Below the pieces are notes generated by a model. It made no database searches. It was not told the DNA's origin and was given only the letters and a program-made list of their open reading frames with translations. Positions 25,520-34,109 of a stretch of 64,000 bases of DNA are shown piece after piece. The first letter of the stretch is position 1; each line of letters opens with the position of its first letter. Position numbers and translations under genes: made by a program. This DNA is from UBA5364 sp050259235. GTDB lineage: Bacteria; Bacillota_I; Bacilli_A; RF39; UBA660. Location of the stretch: positions 62,001 through 126,000 of the forward strand of contig JBLNAG010000005.1 in the NCBI GenBank assembly GCA_050259235.1, read 5' to 3'.

Positions 25520-26767
25520 ATGAATTTGTCGGAAATTGTTTTGCTTACAACTATTCTTATTTTCTTTCCTTTAGCTATTTATTTATTTTATATTGCACAC
25601 AATCGCAATATCAGCAAAGAAGAAAATAATATGTTTTTTGGTTTAGCTTTATTTACCTCATTATATTTGATTACAAAATTTGGTTTCGAAATTTTTGCTA
25701 AGATACCAGTTTTATCAATTGATATTCCTATCTTTTTAGCTTACTGTCGAAATAGAAAAGTGGAAGGAATTATTTTATCTATATTTGTGATAATATGTTA
25801 CCATACTTTCCTTAATCTTGATATTTTTACACTATGCATGGAATATTTATTATTTTATATTATATTTTTAGCGAAAAATAAATATCGTTGGAATGATTAC
25901 ATATTTATCATTATTACTATGGCTATAAAGGGATTATTCTTCTACATAGCAATATATTTAAATAAATCTTATAACATTTTATTTATTGATGAAATCCATT
26001 TGTTGATCTTATTTATTTCTTCATTAGTATCTACTCTTATCATAATATTCTGTTTAAAAATAGGTGATGATATATTAAAATATCATATGAATATAAAGGA
26101 GTTAGAACAAGAAAAACAAATAAGATCTTCATTGTTTAAAATAACACATGAAATAAAAAATCCTTTAGCTGTCTGCAAAGGTTATCTTGATATGTTTGAT
26201 GTTAATAATATTGAACATAGTAAGAAGTATATTCCAATTATGAAGAAGGAAATTAATTTTACTTTAATACTTTTACAGGATTTTCTATCAATGACTAAGA
26301 TTAATGTTGAAAAAGAAATTATTGATATTAATCTCTTACTTGAAGAAGTAACTAATAGTTTAAGACCTCTGTTAAATGAAAAAAATATCGAGTTTATTGC
26401 TAAAATAGGTGACAACGAATTGTTTGTATTTGGTGATTATAATCGTTTAAATCAAGTAATAATTAATGTTGTGAAGAATAGTATTGAAGCTATTCCTGAT
26501 GAAAAACAGGGAAGAATAAAGATGTCTACCAGATTAAATAGCAATAATATTCTGATTTACATTGAGGATAATGGTAGTGGTATAAGCAAAGAGAATTTAA
26601 AAAAAATCATGGAACCTTTCTTCACTACTAAATGTAATGGTACAGGATTAGGTTTATCTCTATCGAGTGAGATAATTAAGGCTCATAAAGGAGAATTGTC
26701 TATTTCTTCTGAATTAAATAAGGGAACTAAAGTTACAATTTGTTTACCAATAAAAAAGACTATTTAA
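25520..26767 (+). CDS. Sporulation sensor histidine kinase, KinB-like
   Basis: 415 residues. The first 190 residues hold about six membrane segments with no large extracellular loop, as in Bacillus KinB. The kinase core has phospho-acceptor His210 in THEIKNPLAVCKGYLDM, the N box (NVVKNSIEAI), DNGSGI and GTGLGLSL. In this arrangement the enzyme autophosphorylates on His and feeds the Spo0F/Spo0B/Spo0A relay or Spo0A directly. No response regulator is adjacent, which is usual for orphan sporulation kinases, and a Spo0A box lies in its promoter. The GTG at 25511 is within the Shine-Dalgarno; the ATG at 25520 is preferred. The signal it senses is unknown. Confidence 0.85.
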   Translation: MNLSEIVLLTTILIFFPLAIYLFYIAHNRNISKEENNMFFGLALFTSLYLITKFGFEIFAKIPVLSIDIPIFLAYCRNRKVEGIILSIFVIICYHTFLNLDIFTLCMEYLLFYIIFLAKNKYRWNDYIFIIITMAIKGLFFYIAIYLNKSYNILFIDEIHLLILFISSLVSTLIIIFCLKIGDDILKYHMNIKELEQEKQIRSSLFKITHEIKNPLAVCKGYLDMFDVNNIEHSKKYIPIMKKEINFTLILLQDFLSMTKINVEKEIIDINLLLEEVTNSLRPLLNEKNIEFIAKIGDNELFVFGDYNRLNQVIINVVKNSIEAIPDEKQGRIKMSTRLNSNNILIYIEDNGSGISKENLKKIMEPFFTTKCNGTGLGLSLSSEIIKAHKGELSISSELNKGTKVTICLPIKKTI

Positions 26768-26774
26768 AATAGTC
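26752..26774 (-). terminator. Terminator of the transglutaminase-like gene
   Basis: GACTATT (26758-26764) and AATAGTC (26768-26774). On the minus strand six T follow. The kinase stop codon is in the loop. Confidence 0.7.
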
Positions 26775-27687
26775 AATTTGCTTCAACATATAAATTTTTT
26801 GGATAGTTGTGTTTTATGGCATCTAAGGATTCTAGTTGGTTAGAACTAATTAAGAAAAAGACATGAATTATTTCTTCTTTGGCTGCTCCAGTATCATCCC
26901 ATGTTAAGTCTAAGTGATACCAATCATTATCAATATAAACTAAATTCCAAATATGATCATCAGTTGATACTTTTATATTTGGGACATTGATTTTACTTAA
27001 AAATATTGCCATAGTATCAGTATAGCCGCCACAAATGGCGGTTTTATTTAGCAATAATCCAGTAGCTTTATGTGACATACTAGTTGGATCATCAATATTA
27101 TTTTTTATTTGATTAGCTCTAATACTATCATAAGTGGTATATTTTATAATATAGTCATGAAAGGCTTGAATCTTTTCACGGGTAGTCATTCCATCTATTA
27201 TAACTAATTTTGATATTTGATCAATCGCACCATTAATATATTCAATTTCTTCATCAGTATATAATTTTTCAATTCTTACAGTTACTCTTCCTAAGTCGTT
27301 AAAACTAATATTTAGATTATTATAACTATTATATGGATGAACATAATTATTTAAAACAGATGACATATTAGTATCATCAATCAAATTTTCAACATCATTA
27401 ATACAATTTTCGTAACTAGTAGGGCAATAAAAAACAAACTCATCTACACCTGAATCAATAATGGTATAGAGGATATTTAAAATATCTTGCTTATTATCTG
27501 GTAGAAAGTCATCAGTTATTTCAACAAAATTATATTCACCATTACTAGCATATTGATTAGGATTACTGATTTTTAAATTCCGATTATTTACATATTGAGT
27601 ATAAAAATAATTTGAAAGATCTCTTCTATAAACATATATACCTGTTAATATTAAAACAATCATTAACCATAGTATTAATTTTTTCAT
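26773..27687 (-). CDS. Secreted or membrane-anchored transglutaminase-like protein
   Basis: 304 residues. An N-terminal hydrophobic segment (about 4-20) after KK looks like a signal anchor. The C-terminal half has the transglutaminase/protease triad pattern: Cys in TAICGGYTD, His in DDHIWNLVYI and Asp in HLDLTWDD. Such domains either crosslink or hydrolyse peptide or amide bonds outside the cell. The N-terminal half (about 30-150) is not recognised. It lies convergent to the KinB-like gene and divergent from nothing obvious, with an ATG following AGGTGA on the minus strand. A wall- or spore-coat-related role is a guess. Confidence 0.75.
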   Translation of the reverse strand: MKKLILWLMIVLILTGIYVYRRDLSNYFYTQYVNNRNLKISNPNQYASNGEYNFVEITDDFLPDNKQDILNILYTIIDSGVDEFVFYCPTSYENCINDVENLIDDTNMSSVLNNYVHPYNSYNNLNISFNDLGRVTVRIEKLYTDEEIEYINGAIDQISKLVIIDGMTTREKIQAFHDYIIKYTTYDSIRANQIKNNIDDPTSMSHKATGLLLNKTAICGGYTDTMAIFLSKINVPNIKVSTDDHIWNLVYIDNDWYHLDLTWDDTGAAKEEIIHVFFLISSNQLESLDAIKHNYPKNLYVEAN

Positions 27688-27720
27688 AAATCACCTTCTA
27701 ATTTATTATACCATAATACA

Positions 27721-27745
27721 AAAAAAATGAAGTAGTTCTTACTCC
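27721..27745 (-). terminator. Terminator of rpsT
   Basis: GGAGTA and TACTTC pair with one G-T on the minus strand (plus 27740-27745 and 27729-27734), followed by at least seven T. Confidence 0.6.
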
Positions 27746-28002
27746 ATATTATTTACTTTTTTAGTTACATTAGATTTATGACGTGCGCTTGTATTTCCTG
27801 ATATTACACCAGCTTTAGCAGCTTTATCAATTCTTTTAATAGCATTTTTTAAATTTTCTGTAGCTTTATTTTTGTCTTTACCATTAACAGATTTTTCAAC
27901 ACTTTTAATAGCAGTTCTCATACTAGATTCGTATCCATTGTTAACTTCTTTTTGTTTAGCAACTACTCTAATACGTTTTTTAGCATTTTTCATATTTGGC
28001 AT
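27739..28002 (-). CDS. rpsT: Ribosomal protein S20
   Basis: 87 residues, starting MPNMKNAKKRIRVVAKQ. S20 binds 16S rRNA early in 30S assembly, and the very basic helical composition fits. The frame is open 20 codons further upstream, but the ATG at 28002 sits behind a GGAGGTGA and gives the family N-terminus. The gene is divergent from gpr; Bacillus has the same rpsT/gpr neighbourhood. Confidence 0.95.
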   Translation of the reverse strand: MPNMKNAKKRIRVVAKQKEVNNGYESSMRTAIKSVEKSVNGKDKNKATENLKNAIKRIDKAAKAGVISGNTSARHKSNVTKKVNNME

Positions 28003-28103
28003 AAAATTCACCTCCAAGTCATTCGATAAACTAATTTTAACAAATATAATTAAAAAAAGCAATAAAAACTAAGTTTTTTGGCAAAATATATATAGGTGAT
28101 ATA

Positions 28104-29126
28104 ATGAAACACGAAATAAATTTAGAACAATACCATATTAGGACTGATTTAGCTATTGATACTATTAATTCTAAAACAAAAGGAATAGTTGTGGAATCTG
28201 ATGTTATAGATGATGTAAAAATAACTAATGTAAAGGTCGAAGAAGAAGGAAGTAAAGCAATAAATAAAAAAGTGGGTAATTATATTACAATTGAGTTTAA
28301 AGATGTAACTGATTCTATGAATAGAGAGAAAGTAAAAAGTATTTTTGGTAAAGAACTAAAAAAGATGTTAGATAAAATTAATATAAAAGATGATGATAGT
28401 TGCTTAATTATCGGGTTAGGTAATTCAAAATCAACCCCTGATGCTTTAGGTCCATTTACAATCAAGGATATCTTAGTAACTAACCATCTATTTGAATATG
28501 GAGATGTTAGTGATGGATATCGTAGAACTTATGCTATAACTCCTGGTGTAATGGGAGAAACAGGAATTGAAACTAGTGATTTAATTATGAGTGTAATTAA
28601 AAGTGTTAAACCAAATTTTATAATTGCAGTAGATGCTTTAGCTAGTCAGTCAATTGAAAGAGTTAATAAAACGATACAAATGACAGACACTGGGATTCAT
28701 CCTGGCAGTGGTGTAGGAAACAGCCGTAAAGAAATTAGTTATGAAACATTAGGCTTGCCAGTTATTGCTATTGGTATACCAACAGTAGTTGATGCTGTCA
28801 CAATTGTAAGTGATACCATTAATTATATGTTCAAACATTTTTCGTATACTAAGCAAAATATTGGCAATCCAATTAATAGACTTAAAACAAATATAAATTA
28901 TTTAGATAAGGATGTAATTATACATAGTGAAGACAAAAAAAATCTAATGGGTATGATTGGTGACCTTAGTGATGATGAAATAAAACAATTAATATTTGAA
29001 GTGTTAACACCAATTGGTTATAACTTAATGGTTACACCCAAAGAAATAGATTTTGTAATTGAAAAATTAAGTAGTGTTATAAGTAATGGAATTAACATTG
29101 CTTTACACAAAAACATTGTCAAATGA
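28104..29126 (+). CDS. gpr: GPR, germination protease for SASPs
   Basis: 340 residues. The N-terminal YHIRTDLAIDT carries the zymogen processing region. The body has IGLGNSKSTPDALGP, TPGVMGETGIET, AVDALAS and GVGNSRKEIS, all landmarks of GPR (an unusual aspartate-type protease). It is made inactive in the forespore, self-processes late in sporulation, and degrades alpha/beta SASPs at germination. Its substrate type is encoded at 3435. GGTGAT precedes the ATG. It is followed by an unknown gene and spoIIP, where Bacillus has gpr and spoIIP adjacent. Confidence 0.97.
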   Translation: MKHEINLEQYHIRTDLAIDTINSKTKGIVVESDVIDDVKITNVKVEEEGSKAINKKVGNYITIEFKDVTDSMNREKVKSIFGKELKKMLDKINIKDDDSCLIIGLGNSKSTPDALGPFTIKDILVTNHLFEYGDVSDGYRRTYAITPGVMGETGIETSDLIMSVIKSVKPNFIIAVDALASQSIERVNKTIQMTDTGIHPGSGVGNSRKEISYETLGLPVIAIGIPTVVDAVTIVSDTINYMFKHFSYTKQNIGNPINRLKTNINYLDKDVIIHSEDKKNLMGMIGDLSDDEIKQLIFEVLTPIGYNLMVTPKEIDFVIEKLSSVISNGINIALHKNIVK

Positions 29127-29157
29127 TGTCAAACGAATGTGAAAATACTATATTTTT

Positions 29158-29164
29158 TGTCGAA
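29158..29164 (+). promoter_or_regulatory. Spo0A box upstream of the 113-aa gene
   Basis: A perfect TGTCGAA, 13 bp before a TATAAT -10 (29178-29183). The position overlaps the -35 region, as in Spo0A-activated sigma-A promoters such as spoIIG. Confidence 0.6.
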
Positions 29165-29196
29165 TACTTGATATTATTATAATAGGTGGTGTCCAT

Positions 29197-29538
29197 ATGG
29201 AAAATGTCGTTCAAAGTACAGGGAGAATAGAATCTCTGTATCAAAATCAAATGATAAAAAACATGCTTGAGAGAATTTCTATTAAAAACAAGGATTTATT
29301 GTCTATAGAGGAATTGGATGAGATTAATACAAAATTTTTAGATCAAAATAGAGAGTATAGTCAAAAACTTGATGAACTTACTATGCTTTATTCGTATAGT
29401 GATGAACAAATGCAAAATTATGTAGCTAGTAACTCTACACCTACTTTTGACGAGCCAGTAATAGAATCAGAGCAGTCATCCCTAGAAAGACCAAAAATAT
29501 TAATAAAAACTCCACCAAAACCGTTTAATTTTCAATAA
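29197..29538 (+). CDS. Small helical protein behind a Spo0A box, unknown function
   Basis: 113 residues, not recognised. Residues 1-70 are predicted helical and charged (a run through ERISIKNKDLLSIEELDEI, then QKLDELTML), without membrane segments or cysteines. Residues 75-113 are Ser/Pro-rich and probably disordered, ending in PPKPFNFQ. It lies between gpr and spoIIP, where Bacillus has no gene, has its own promoter with a perfect Spo0A box, and ends in a strong terminator. I infer an early sporulation role, perhaps as a partner of another protein. This is from context only. Confidence 0.6.
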   Translation: MENVVQSTGRIESLYQNQMIKNMLERISIKNKDLLSIEELDEINTKFLDQNREYSQKLDELTMLYSYSDEQMQNYVASNSTPTFDEPVIESEQSSLERPKILIKTPPKPFNFQ

Positions 29539-29561
29539 AAATATAAAAATATAAATAATAA

Positions 29562-29592
29562 ATATCAAAACATTGAGTTTTGGTATTTTTTT
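29562..29592 (+). terminator. Terminator after the 113-aa gene
   Basis: A 10-bp stem with one T-G pair (29562-29571 and 29577-29586), a five-base loop and seven T. Confidence 0.8.
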
Positions 29593-29649
29593 GACATTAT
29601 ATTCACTCATATAAATATATAATATGAATAATTTAAATTGGGGTGAAAT

Positions 29650-30606
29650 ATGAAAAGAAAATTTAAGTTTAAAAAAAGAATTTTTAAATATATTATTTAC
29701 GCTATATTAATAACATTTTGTTACCAAGTGTCATATGGCGTTTTAATGAGCATAAAATTATTTTCATCAAATGAGCAATTTCTTAAAGCACTTATAGAGA
29801 ACTCCAACTATTATTTAAAGTACGAAAAAAATGACAACATAGTTAAAACAATCACTAATTTCTTAATTGATATTGATATCAATGATCCTAAAACAATAAT
29901 AGATAAAGTATTTAATGGGGAGACTAATAGTGATATAAAAGTAGAACCTGTATCTCAGCACATTAGTGATCCTAATCCAGAAATAAAAGTTGATCCCATT
30001 GTTTATATATATAACTCACATCAATTAGAAGATTATGATGGTTCAGATTATGAAATATATAATATTACACCTAATGTTATGATGGCCTCATATATATTAA
30101 AAGAAAGACTTAGTGAATTAGGTATTTCTTCAATAGTAGAAGAGGGAAATATAAGTGAGTTTTTAAAAGCAAATAATTGGAGTTATGACTATTCTTATGA
30201 TGCAAGTAGATATTTTATTAATCAAGCAATTAGTGATTATCCAACATTAAAATACTTTATTGATATTCATAGAGACTCATTAAGTAAGAATGAAGCAACA
30301 ACAGTAATGAATAATAAAAATTACGCTAAAATTTTGTTTGTTGTTGGCTTAGCTCATCAAAATTATCAAGCAAACTTAGATTTGGCAAATAACTTGAATA
30401 AGAGTATTGCTTCACAATATCCAAATCTATGTCGGGGAGTTTTAACTAAAAAGGGAGTTGGTGTTAATGGGATATACAACCAAGACATCAGTTCTAATTC
30501 TATACTAATAGAAATTGGAGGATATCAAAATACTATTGACGAAGTAATGAATACAGTTAATATAATAGCACCTATATTAAAGGAGAATATAGCAAATGAA
30601 ATATGA
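29650..30606 (+). CDS. spoIIP: SpoIIP, stage II sporulation peptidoglycan hydrolase
   Basis: 318 residues. One membrane segment (about 12-34) is followed by a linker and the SpoIIP catalytic domain: YIYNSHQLEDY (His124), FIDIHRDS (His207) and LIEIGGYQNT (Glu288), the zinc/catalytic positions of this amidase-endopeptidase. With SpoIID and SpoIIM it thins septal wall and drives engulfment of the forespore. Neither partner is in the window. The Gpr-SpoIIP neighbourhood matches Bacillus. It overlaps the next gene by 11 bp. GGGGTGA precedes the ATG. Confidence 0.96.
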   Translation: MKRKFKFKKRIFKYIIYAILITFCYQVSYGVLMSIKLFSSNEQFLKALIENSNYYLKYEKNDNIVKTITNFLIDIDINDPKTIIDKVFNGETNSDIKVEPVSQHISDPNPEIKVDPIVYIYNSHQLEDYDGSDYEIYNITPNVMMASYILKERLSELGISSIVEEGNISEFLKANNWSYDYSYDASRYFINQAISDYPTLKYFIDIHRDSLSKNEATTVMNNKNYAKILFVVGLAHQNYQANLDLANNLNKSIASQYPNLCRGVLTKKGVGVNGIYNQDISSNSILIEIGGYQNTIDEVMNTVNIIAPILKENIANEI

Positions 30607-30925
30607 AACAGGGATAAAAATAATAAAATATGTATTTTTTATATTGTTTATTTGTTTTATTATTGTTTATTGTACTTCCATGGCTGGTTATTATGATTAT
30701 CAACAACGTCAGAGAGTCGTTTTAACAGAGGAGAAAATTAAGGAATTTGAAGAAGACATCAAAAATGGTAGGAGTATCGACATTGATAAATATGTAGAAG
30801 AACAGAACAAATTTGATCATGTATCCAAACGATTAGGATCAAAATTGTCGGAAGTTATTAGCAAATATACTCGAAAAGGCATTGAAAATACCTTCAGAAT
30901 GTTAAATAATTTTGTTGAAAGTTAA
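30596..30925 (+). CDS. Small single-pass membrane protein in the yqxA position
   Basis: 109 residues. One membrane helix (about 9-27) is followed by a charged helical tail and an amphipathic C-terminus. In Bacillus, gpr and spoIIP are followed by yqxA, a membrane protein of similar size (DUF3679). Size, topology and place match, but I see no convincing sequence motif, so equivalence is only a suggestion. Start overlap with spoIIP (11 bp) and AGGAGAAT inside the end of spoIIP mean translation is coupled, which supports a shared sporulation role. Confidence 0.6.
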   Translation: MKYETGIKIIKYVFFILFICFIIVYCTSMAGYYDYQQRQRVVLTEEKIKEFEEDIKNGRSIDIDKYVEEQNKFDHVSKRLGSKLSEVISKYTRKGIENTFRMLNNFVES

Positions 30926-30970
30926 ATATATATATGTTATAATTAATTCAATAAGAAGGGAGCGGTTACT

Positions 30971-31237
30971 GTGGAAGGAAAAGAAATGATAAAAATTACT
31001 GATGTAGATGGAGTTCAAAAAGATGTAGAGGTTATTGCTCATTTTACTCTTGCTATGAACGGTAATGATTATTTAATCTATACAGAAAACAAAACTGATG
31101 CTAATGGTAATGTTGAAATATATACATCTCAAGTTACAGAAAAAGAAGATGGCAGTATTGAATTATCAGGTGTTGAAGATGAAAATGTATGGACAGAAAT
31201 TAAAAAAGTTATGGTTGAAATGGCCAAAGGGGAGTAG
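30971..31237 (+). CDS. DUF1292 family protein
   Basis: 88 residues. The order ITDVDGVQKDVEVIAHF, then NGNDYLIYTEN, then a C-terminal WTEIKKVMVEM matches DUF1292 (YrzB in Bacillus), small cytoplasmic proteins of unknown function. The start is GTG at 30971, nine bases after GGGAG; an ATG at 30986 with a GGAAGGA ahead of it is a real alternative and would remove five residues. TATAAT lies upstream (30936-30941 region). It ends 6 bp before the coiled-coil/repeat protein, likely its operon partner. In Bacillus yrzB travels with alaS-linked genes instead. Confidence 0.75.
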   Translation: MEGKEMIKITDVDGVQKDVEVIAHFTLAMNGNDYLIYTENKTDANGNVEIYTSQVTEKEDGSIELSGVEDENVWTEIKKVMVEMAKGE

Positions 31238-31243
31238 GTTTTT

Positions 31244-32821
31244 ATGGATAAAGAAACAAGAGAAATATACAAAACTGTTGTTAAGGATCTAAGTGGAAGA
31301 GCTGTTGTAAAGGTAACCCCAGCTAGGGTATCTTTTGCTGTGGCTAATTTATTTAAAGGAATTCGTGAGACACATCATCGAAATGTGGAAAGAATTAAGA
31401 ATTTGGGAATTAACATAGCAGCAAAAGCTGGAAATATGGCTGATTCAATTAACGCTGGTTTCCAAAATCTTGTTCAAAATAACGAAAGTAAAAGAGAATT
31501 TGTTAACAGTTTTGGTGAAACCGATAAGGTTCAAGAAGCAATCGATGCTAAAGTTGATGCTGAATATGCTGAAGATGTTCAAAGAAAAGAAGACCTTCTT
31601 GCATCTATACAACGTGATAATAGACTTGTAAATGCAGGAGCAGGATTCATAATTGATGCATATCAAGCTGATGTTCAAAACTTAAAGAATCGTGTTGTTA
31701 CTGAAAAATCTAAGCCACATCGTCTTTTAGTTAATAAAATGTTCTTAAATCAATTCAAAGATGCTGCTGCAGCAAAAAGAATTAGATTAAGAGAAAGAAA
31801 GAAATTAAAGATTGCTGTTGCTAGAGAAGTAAGAAAATTTGATAATGCATGTCGTGAAATCAGAAAAAGATATGCTGATAATCCAGCTATGGTATTAGAA
31901 AAGATCGAAGAAGAAAGAATGAAATTAAGTGAAACAGCACTTGACTTTGTAACTTTAAGAGAAGGACTTGGACATGGTGTTTCTGATAAAGAAGTATGGG
32001 GAGCATATTTCATAGGAATTGATGAAATGGAAGTAGGAATTCCCGTTTCAGAATTTGAACCAAGTGAACCAGTAGTAGAACAAGCAGCTCCAGAAGTACA
32101 ACCAGTTGTTGCTGAACAACTAATTGTAACTCCAGAATTAGAACCAGTTGTTGCTGAACAACAAATTGTAACTCCAGAATTACAACCAGTTGAACAAACT
32201 GTTGTTACTCCAGATCAAAATGAACTATACGGAAGATTAGCTAATGCTATAAATGTTAGAGCAGAATCACTTGAACAAGCAGCTCCAGAATTGCAACCAG
32301 TTGTTACTGAACAACAAATTGTAACTCCAGAATTACAACCAGCTGCTGTTGAACAACAAATTGTAACTCCAGAATTACAACCAGCTGCTGCTGAGCAACA
32401 AATTGTAACTCCAGAATTACAACCGGCTGCTAAACAACCTATTGAAACTGATGTTTTATTAGGTGGCATTGATACTTTACGTGCGGGTTATAGAGATGAA
32501 TTAAATGATGGATATAATTATACTGATACTCAAAAGAAAGAATGGGAAGATGCTAGACTTGCTGAAGATATATCATTAAAAAATAATAACTTATCTTATG
32601 ATGAACAAGAAGCTACTGTTTTATCTTATGAACAAGGTTTAAAAGAACAAAGAGATGCCATCGTTGAAATGGAAAAACAACTTTCTATAATTAAAGCAGC
32701 AGAACAAAAAATTGCAGAATTATCAAAAACAATAAACCCTGATTTGTTGAAACAAGTAAAAAGTGAAGCTGCACCACAACCAGCTACTCCAGAAGTTATA
32801 ACTGAAGGATTTAGCCGATAA
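31244..32821 (+). CDS. Helical protein with 14-residue Pro/Gln repeats, unknown function
   Basis: 525 residues in three parts. Residues 1-265 are basic and helical (for example RIRLRERKKLKIAVAREVRK) with no membrane segment. Residues about 283-396 are a spacer of 14-residue repeats of type ELQPAAxEQQIVTP, in two blocks interrupted by QNELYGRLANAINVRAESLEQ. Residues about 397-525 are acidic, helical and end in a Pro-rich tail. No family is recognised. It looks like a cytoplasmic scaffold with a flexible linker. It is 6 bp after the DUF1292 gene. Confidence 0.6.
   Translation: MDKETREIYKTVVKDLSGRAVVKVTPARVSFAVANLFKGIRETHHRNVERIKNLGINIAAKAGNMADSINAGFQNLVQNNESKREFVNSFGETDKVQEAIDAKVDAEYAEDVQRKEDLLASIQRDNRLVNAGAGFIIDAYQADVQNLKNRVVTEKSKPHRLLVNKMFLNQFKDAAAAKRIRLRERKKLKIAVAREVRKFDNACREIRKRYADNPAMVLEKIEEERMKLSETALDFVTLREGLGHGVSDKEVWGAYFIGIDEMEVGIPVSEFEPSEPVVEQAAPEVQPVVAEQLIVTPELEPVVAEQQIVTPELQPVEQTVVTPDQNELYGRLANAINVRAESLEQAAPELQPVVTEQQIVTPELQPAAVEQQIVTPELQPAAAEQQIVTPELQPAAKQPIETDVLLGGIDTLRAGYRDELNDGYNYTDTQKKEWEDARLAEDISLKNNNLSYDEQEATVLSYEQGLKEQRDAIVEMEKQLSIIKAAEQKIAELSKTINPDLLKQVKSEAAPQPATPEVITEGFSR
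32090..32431 (+). repeat. 42-bp in-frame tandem repeats
   Basis: Units begin at 32090, 32132 and 32174 (partial), and again at 32285, 32327, 32369 and 32411 (partial). Each encodes a PELQP..EQQIVT unit. Copies in the second block are near identical, suggesting recent expansion. Confidence 0.9.
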
Positions 32822-32830
32822 AAAGTAATT

Positions 32831-32859
32831 AAAAAGGATATAAAAATATCCTTTTTTTT
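32831..32859 (+). terminator. Terminator after the repeat protein
   Basis: AAAGGATAT (32833-32841), AAAA loop, ATATCCTTT (32846-32854), long T run. Confidence 0.8.
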
Positions 32860-32888
32860 GGTATAATTAAGGCTAAGGAGAATGATGT

Positions 32889-33797
32889 ATGAATGATATA
32901 ATTCTTGGTTCACATGTTTCATTCACAAAGGATGAACAACTATTAGGAAGTGTTAAGGAAGCTTTGAGTTATAATGCTAACACTTTTATGATATATACGG
33001 GGGCCCCTCAAAATACCAATCGTATTGGTATCAATAGTGACATGACTAGGAAGGCATACTTTTTGATGGAAGAAAATAATATTGATATTAATAACGTTGT
33101 TGTTCATGCACCTTATATTATTAATCCTGCCAATACTGCAAATATAGATTTTGCTATTAGTTTTTTAAAACAGGAAATTGATAGAGTAGAAGAGCTGGGT
33201 TTAACAGGTATTATTTTACATCCAGGTAGTCATGTTGGTGCTGGATTAGAAAAAGGCATTGATAGTATTATTTTTGTTTTAAATAAAGTTCTTGATAATG
33301 ATAAGAATGTCAATATATATATTGAAACAATGGCTGGTAAAGGAACAGAAATTGGTAGTAATTTTAATGAAATAAAGACAATTATTGATGGAATAAAATT
33401 TAAAAATAAGATAGGTGTTTGCTTAGATACTTGTCATATTAATGATGCTGGATATGATATAAAAAACTTCGATAAGGTTTTAGATGATTTTGATAAAATT
33501 ATTGGTTTAAAATACTTAAAGTGTATTCATGTAAATGATAGTAAAAATGTTATGGATTCACATAAGGATCGTCATGAAAATTTAGGATTTGGTACTTTAG
33601 GATTTGATAATTTAATTAATATTATTTATCATTCAAAATTAAAAGATGTTCCTAAAATATTAGAGACACCTTATGTTAGTATTGATAATAGTAGTAAGGA
33701 AAGGATGTTTCCACCTTATAAATTTGAAATAGAAATGATTAAGAGAAAAGAATTCAATCATAATTTAATTGATAATATTAGGACATACTATAAATAA
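32889..33797 (+). CDS. nfo: Endonuclease IV (AP endonuclease)
   Basis: 302 residues. It follows the TIM-barrel zinc endonuclease family: GSHVSF, VVHAPYIINPA, LHPGSHVG, YIETMAGKGTEIG, CLDTCHINDAGYD, IHVNDSK, DRHENLGFG and LETP, which supply the three-zinc ligands. It cleaves DNA 5' to abasic sites in base-excision repair, complementing MutM at 17729. AAGGAG precedes the ATG at 32889. The 3' end overlaps the DUF2624-like gene on the other strand by 10 bp. In Bacillus the homologue yqfS lies beside yqfT as here, and works in spore DNA repair. Confidence 0.95.
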   Translation: MNDIILGSHVSFTKDEQLLGSVKEALSYNANTFMIYTGAPQNTNRIGINSDMTRKAYFLMEENNIDINNVVVHAPYIINPANTANIDFAISFLKQEIDRVEELGLTGIILHPGSHVGAGLEKGIDSIIFVLNKVLDNDKNVNIYIETMAGKGTEIGSNFNEIKTIIDGIKFKNKIGVCLDTCHINDAGYDIKNFDKVLDDFDKIIGLKYLKCIHVNDSKNVMDSHKDRHENLGFGTLGFDNLINIIYHSKLKDVPKILETPYVSIDNSSKERMFPPYKFEIEMIKRKEFNHNLIDNIRTYYK

Positions 33798-34051
33798 CTG
33801 CTATACATGTTTTTAAAATGAATAAAAAGCTCTTCAACTTTTTTATAATTAATTGAGTTCATTTTTTCTTTCATCTCATTTAAAATTGGAATTGGATTTC
33901 CGTATAAAATGGTACGCCATTTACTTTTAATTGTTTTTAGAATTAAATCTAATTCGGCTGCTTTTAAGATTATGCCGTTTTTCTTGGCAAAATCATCTAT
34001 ATCTTTGGTAGTTATTCTGTTTATATATTCTATTATTAATTTATCTTTCAT
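33788..34051 (-). CDS. Small helical protein, DUF2624 (YqfT)-like
   Basis: 87 residues, wholly helical and charged. It starts IIEYINRITTKDIDDFAKKN, like the beginning of DUF2624 proteins (YqfT), which in Bacillus also flank the endonuclease IV gene. GAGGTGA precedes the ATG at 34051. It is convergent with nfo, overlapping at the stop codons. The resemblance is modest and the family has no known function. Confidence 0.55.
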   Translation of the reverse strand: MKDKLIIEYINRITTKDIDDFAKKNGIILKAAELDLILKTIKSKWRTILYGNPIPILNEMKEKMNSINYKKVEELFIHFKNMYSSYL

Positions 34052-34109
34052 ATTTCACCTCGTTATAATATATGTATATGATTGATAAATTATTTAGTAA
34101 GGGGGTAAC

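Noticed and set aside
28003..28062. Longer rpsT reading from 28062
   Set aside because: S20 begins MPNMKN, and GGAGGTGA sits just before 28002; the upstream part is hydrophobic and unlike S20.
32090..32431. CRISPR-like array from regular repeats
   Set aside because: Units are contiguous 42-bp in-frame repeats with no unique spacers and no cas genes.
32215..32469. 84-codon minus-strand frame rich in CNSGVTICC repeats
   Set aside because: It is the antisense shadow of the 42-bp tandem repeats and has no ribosome site.
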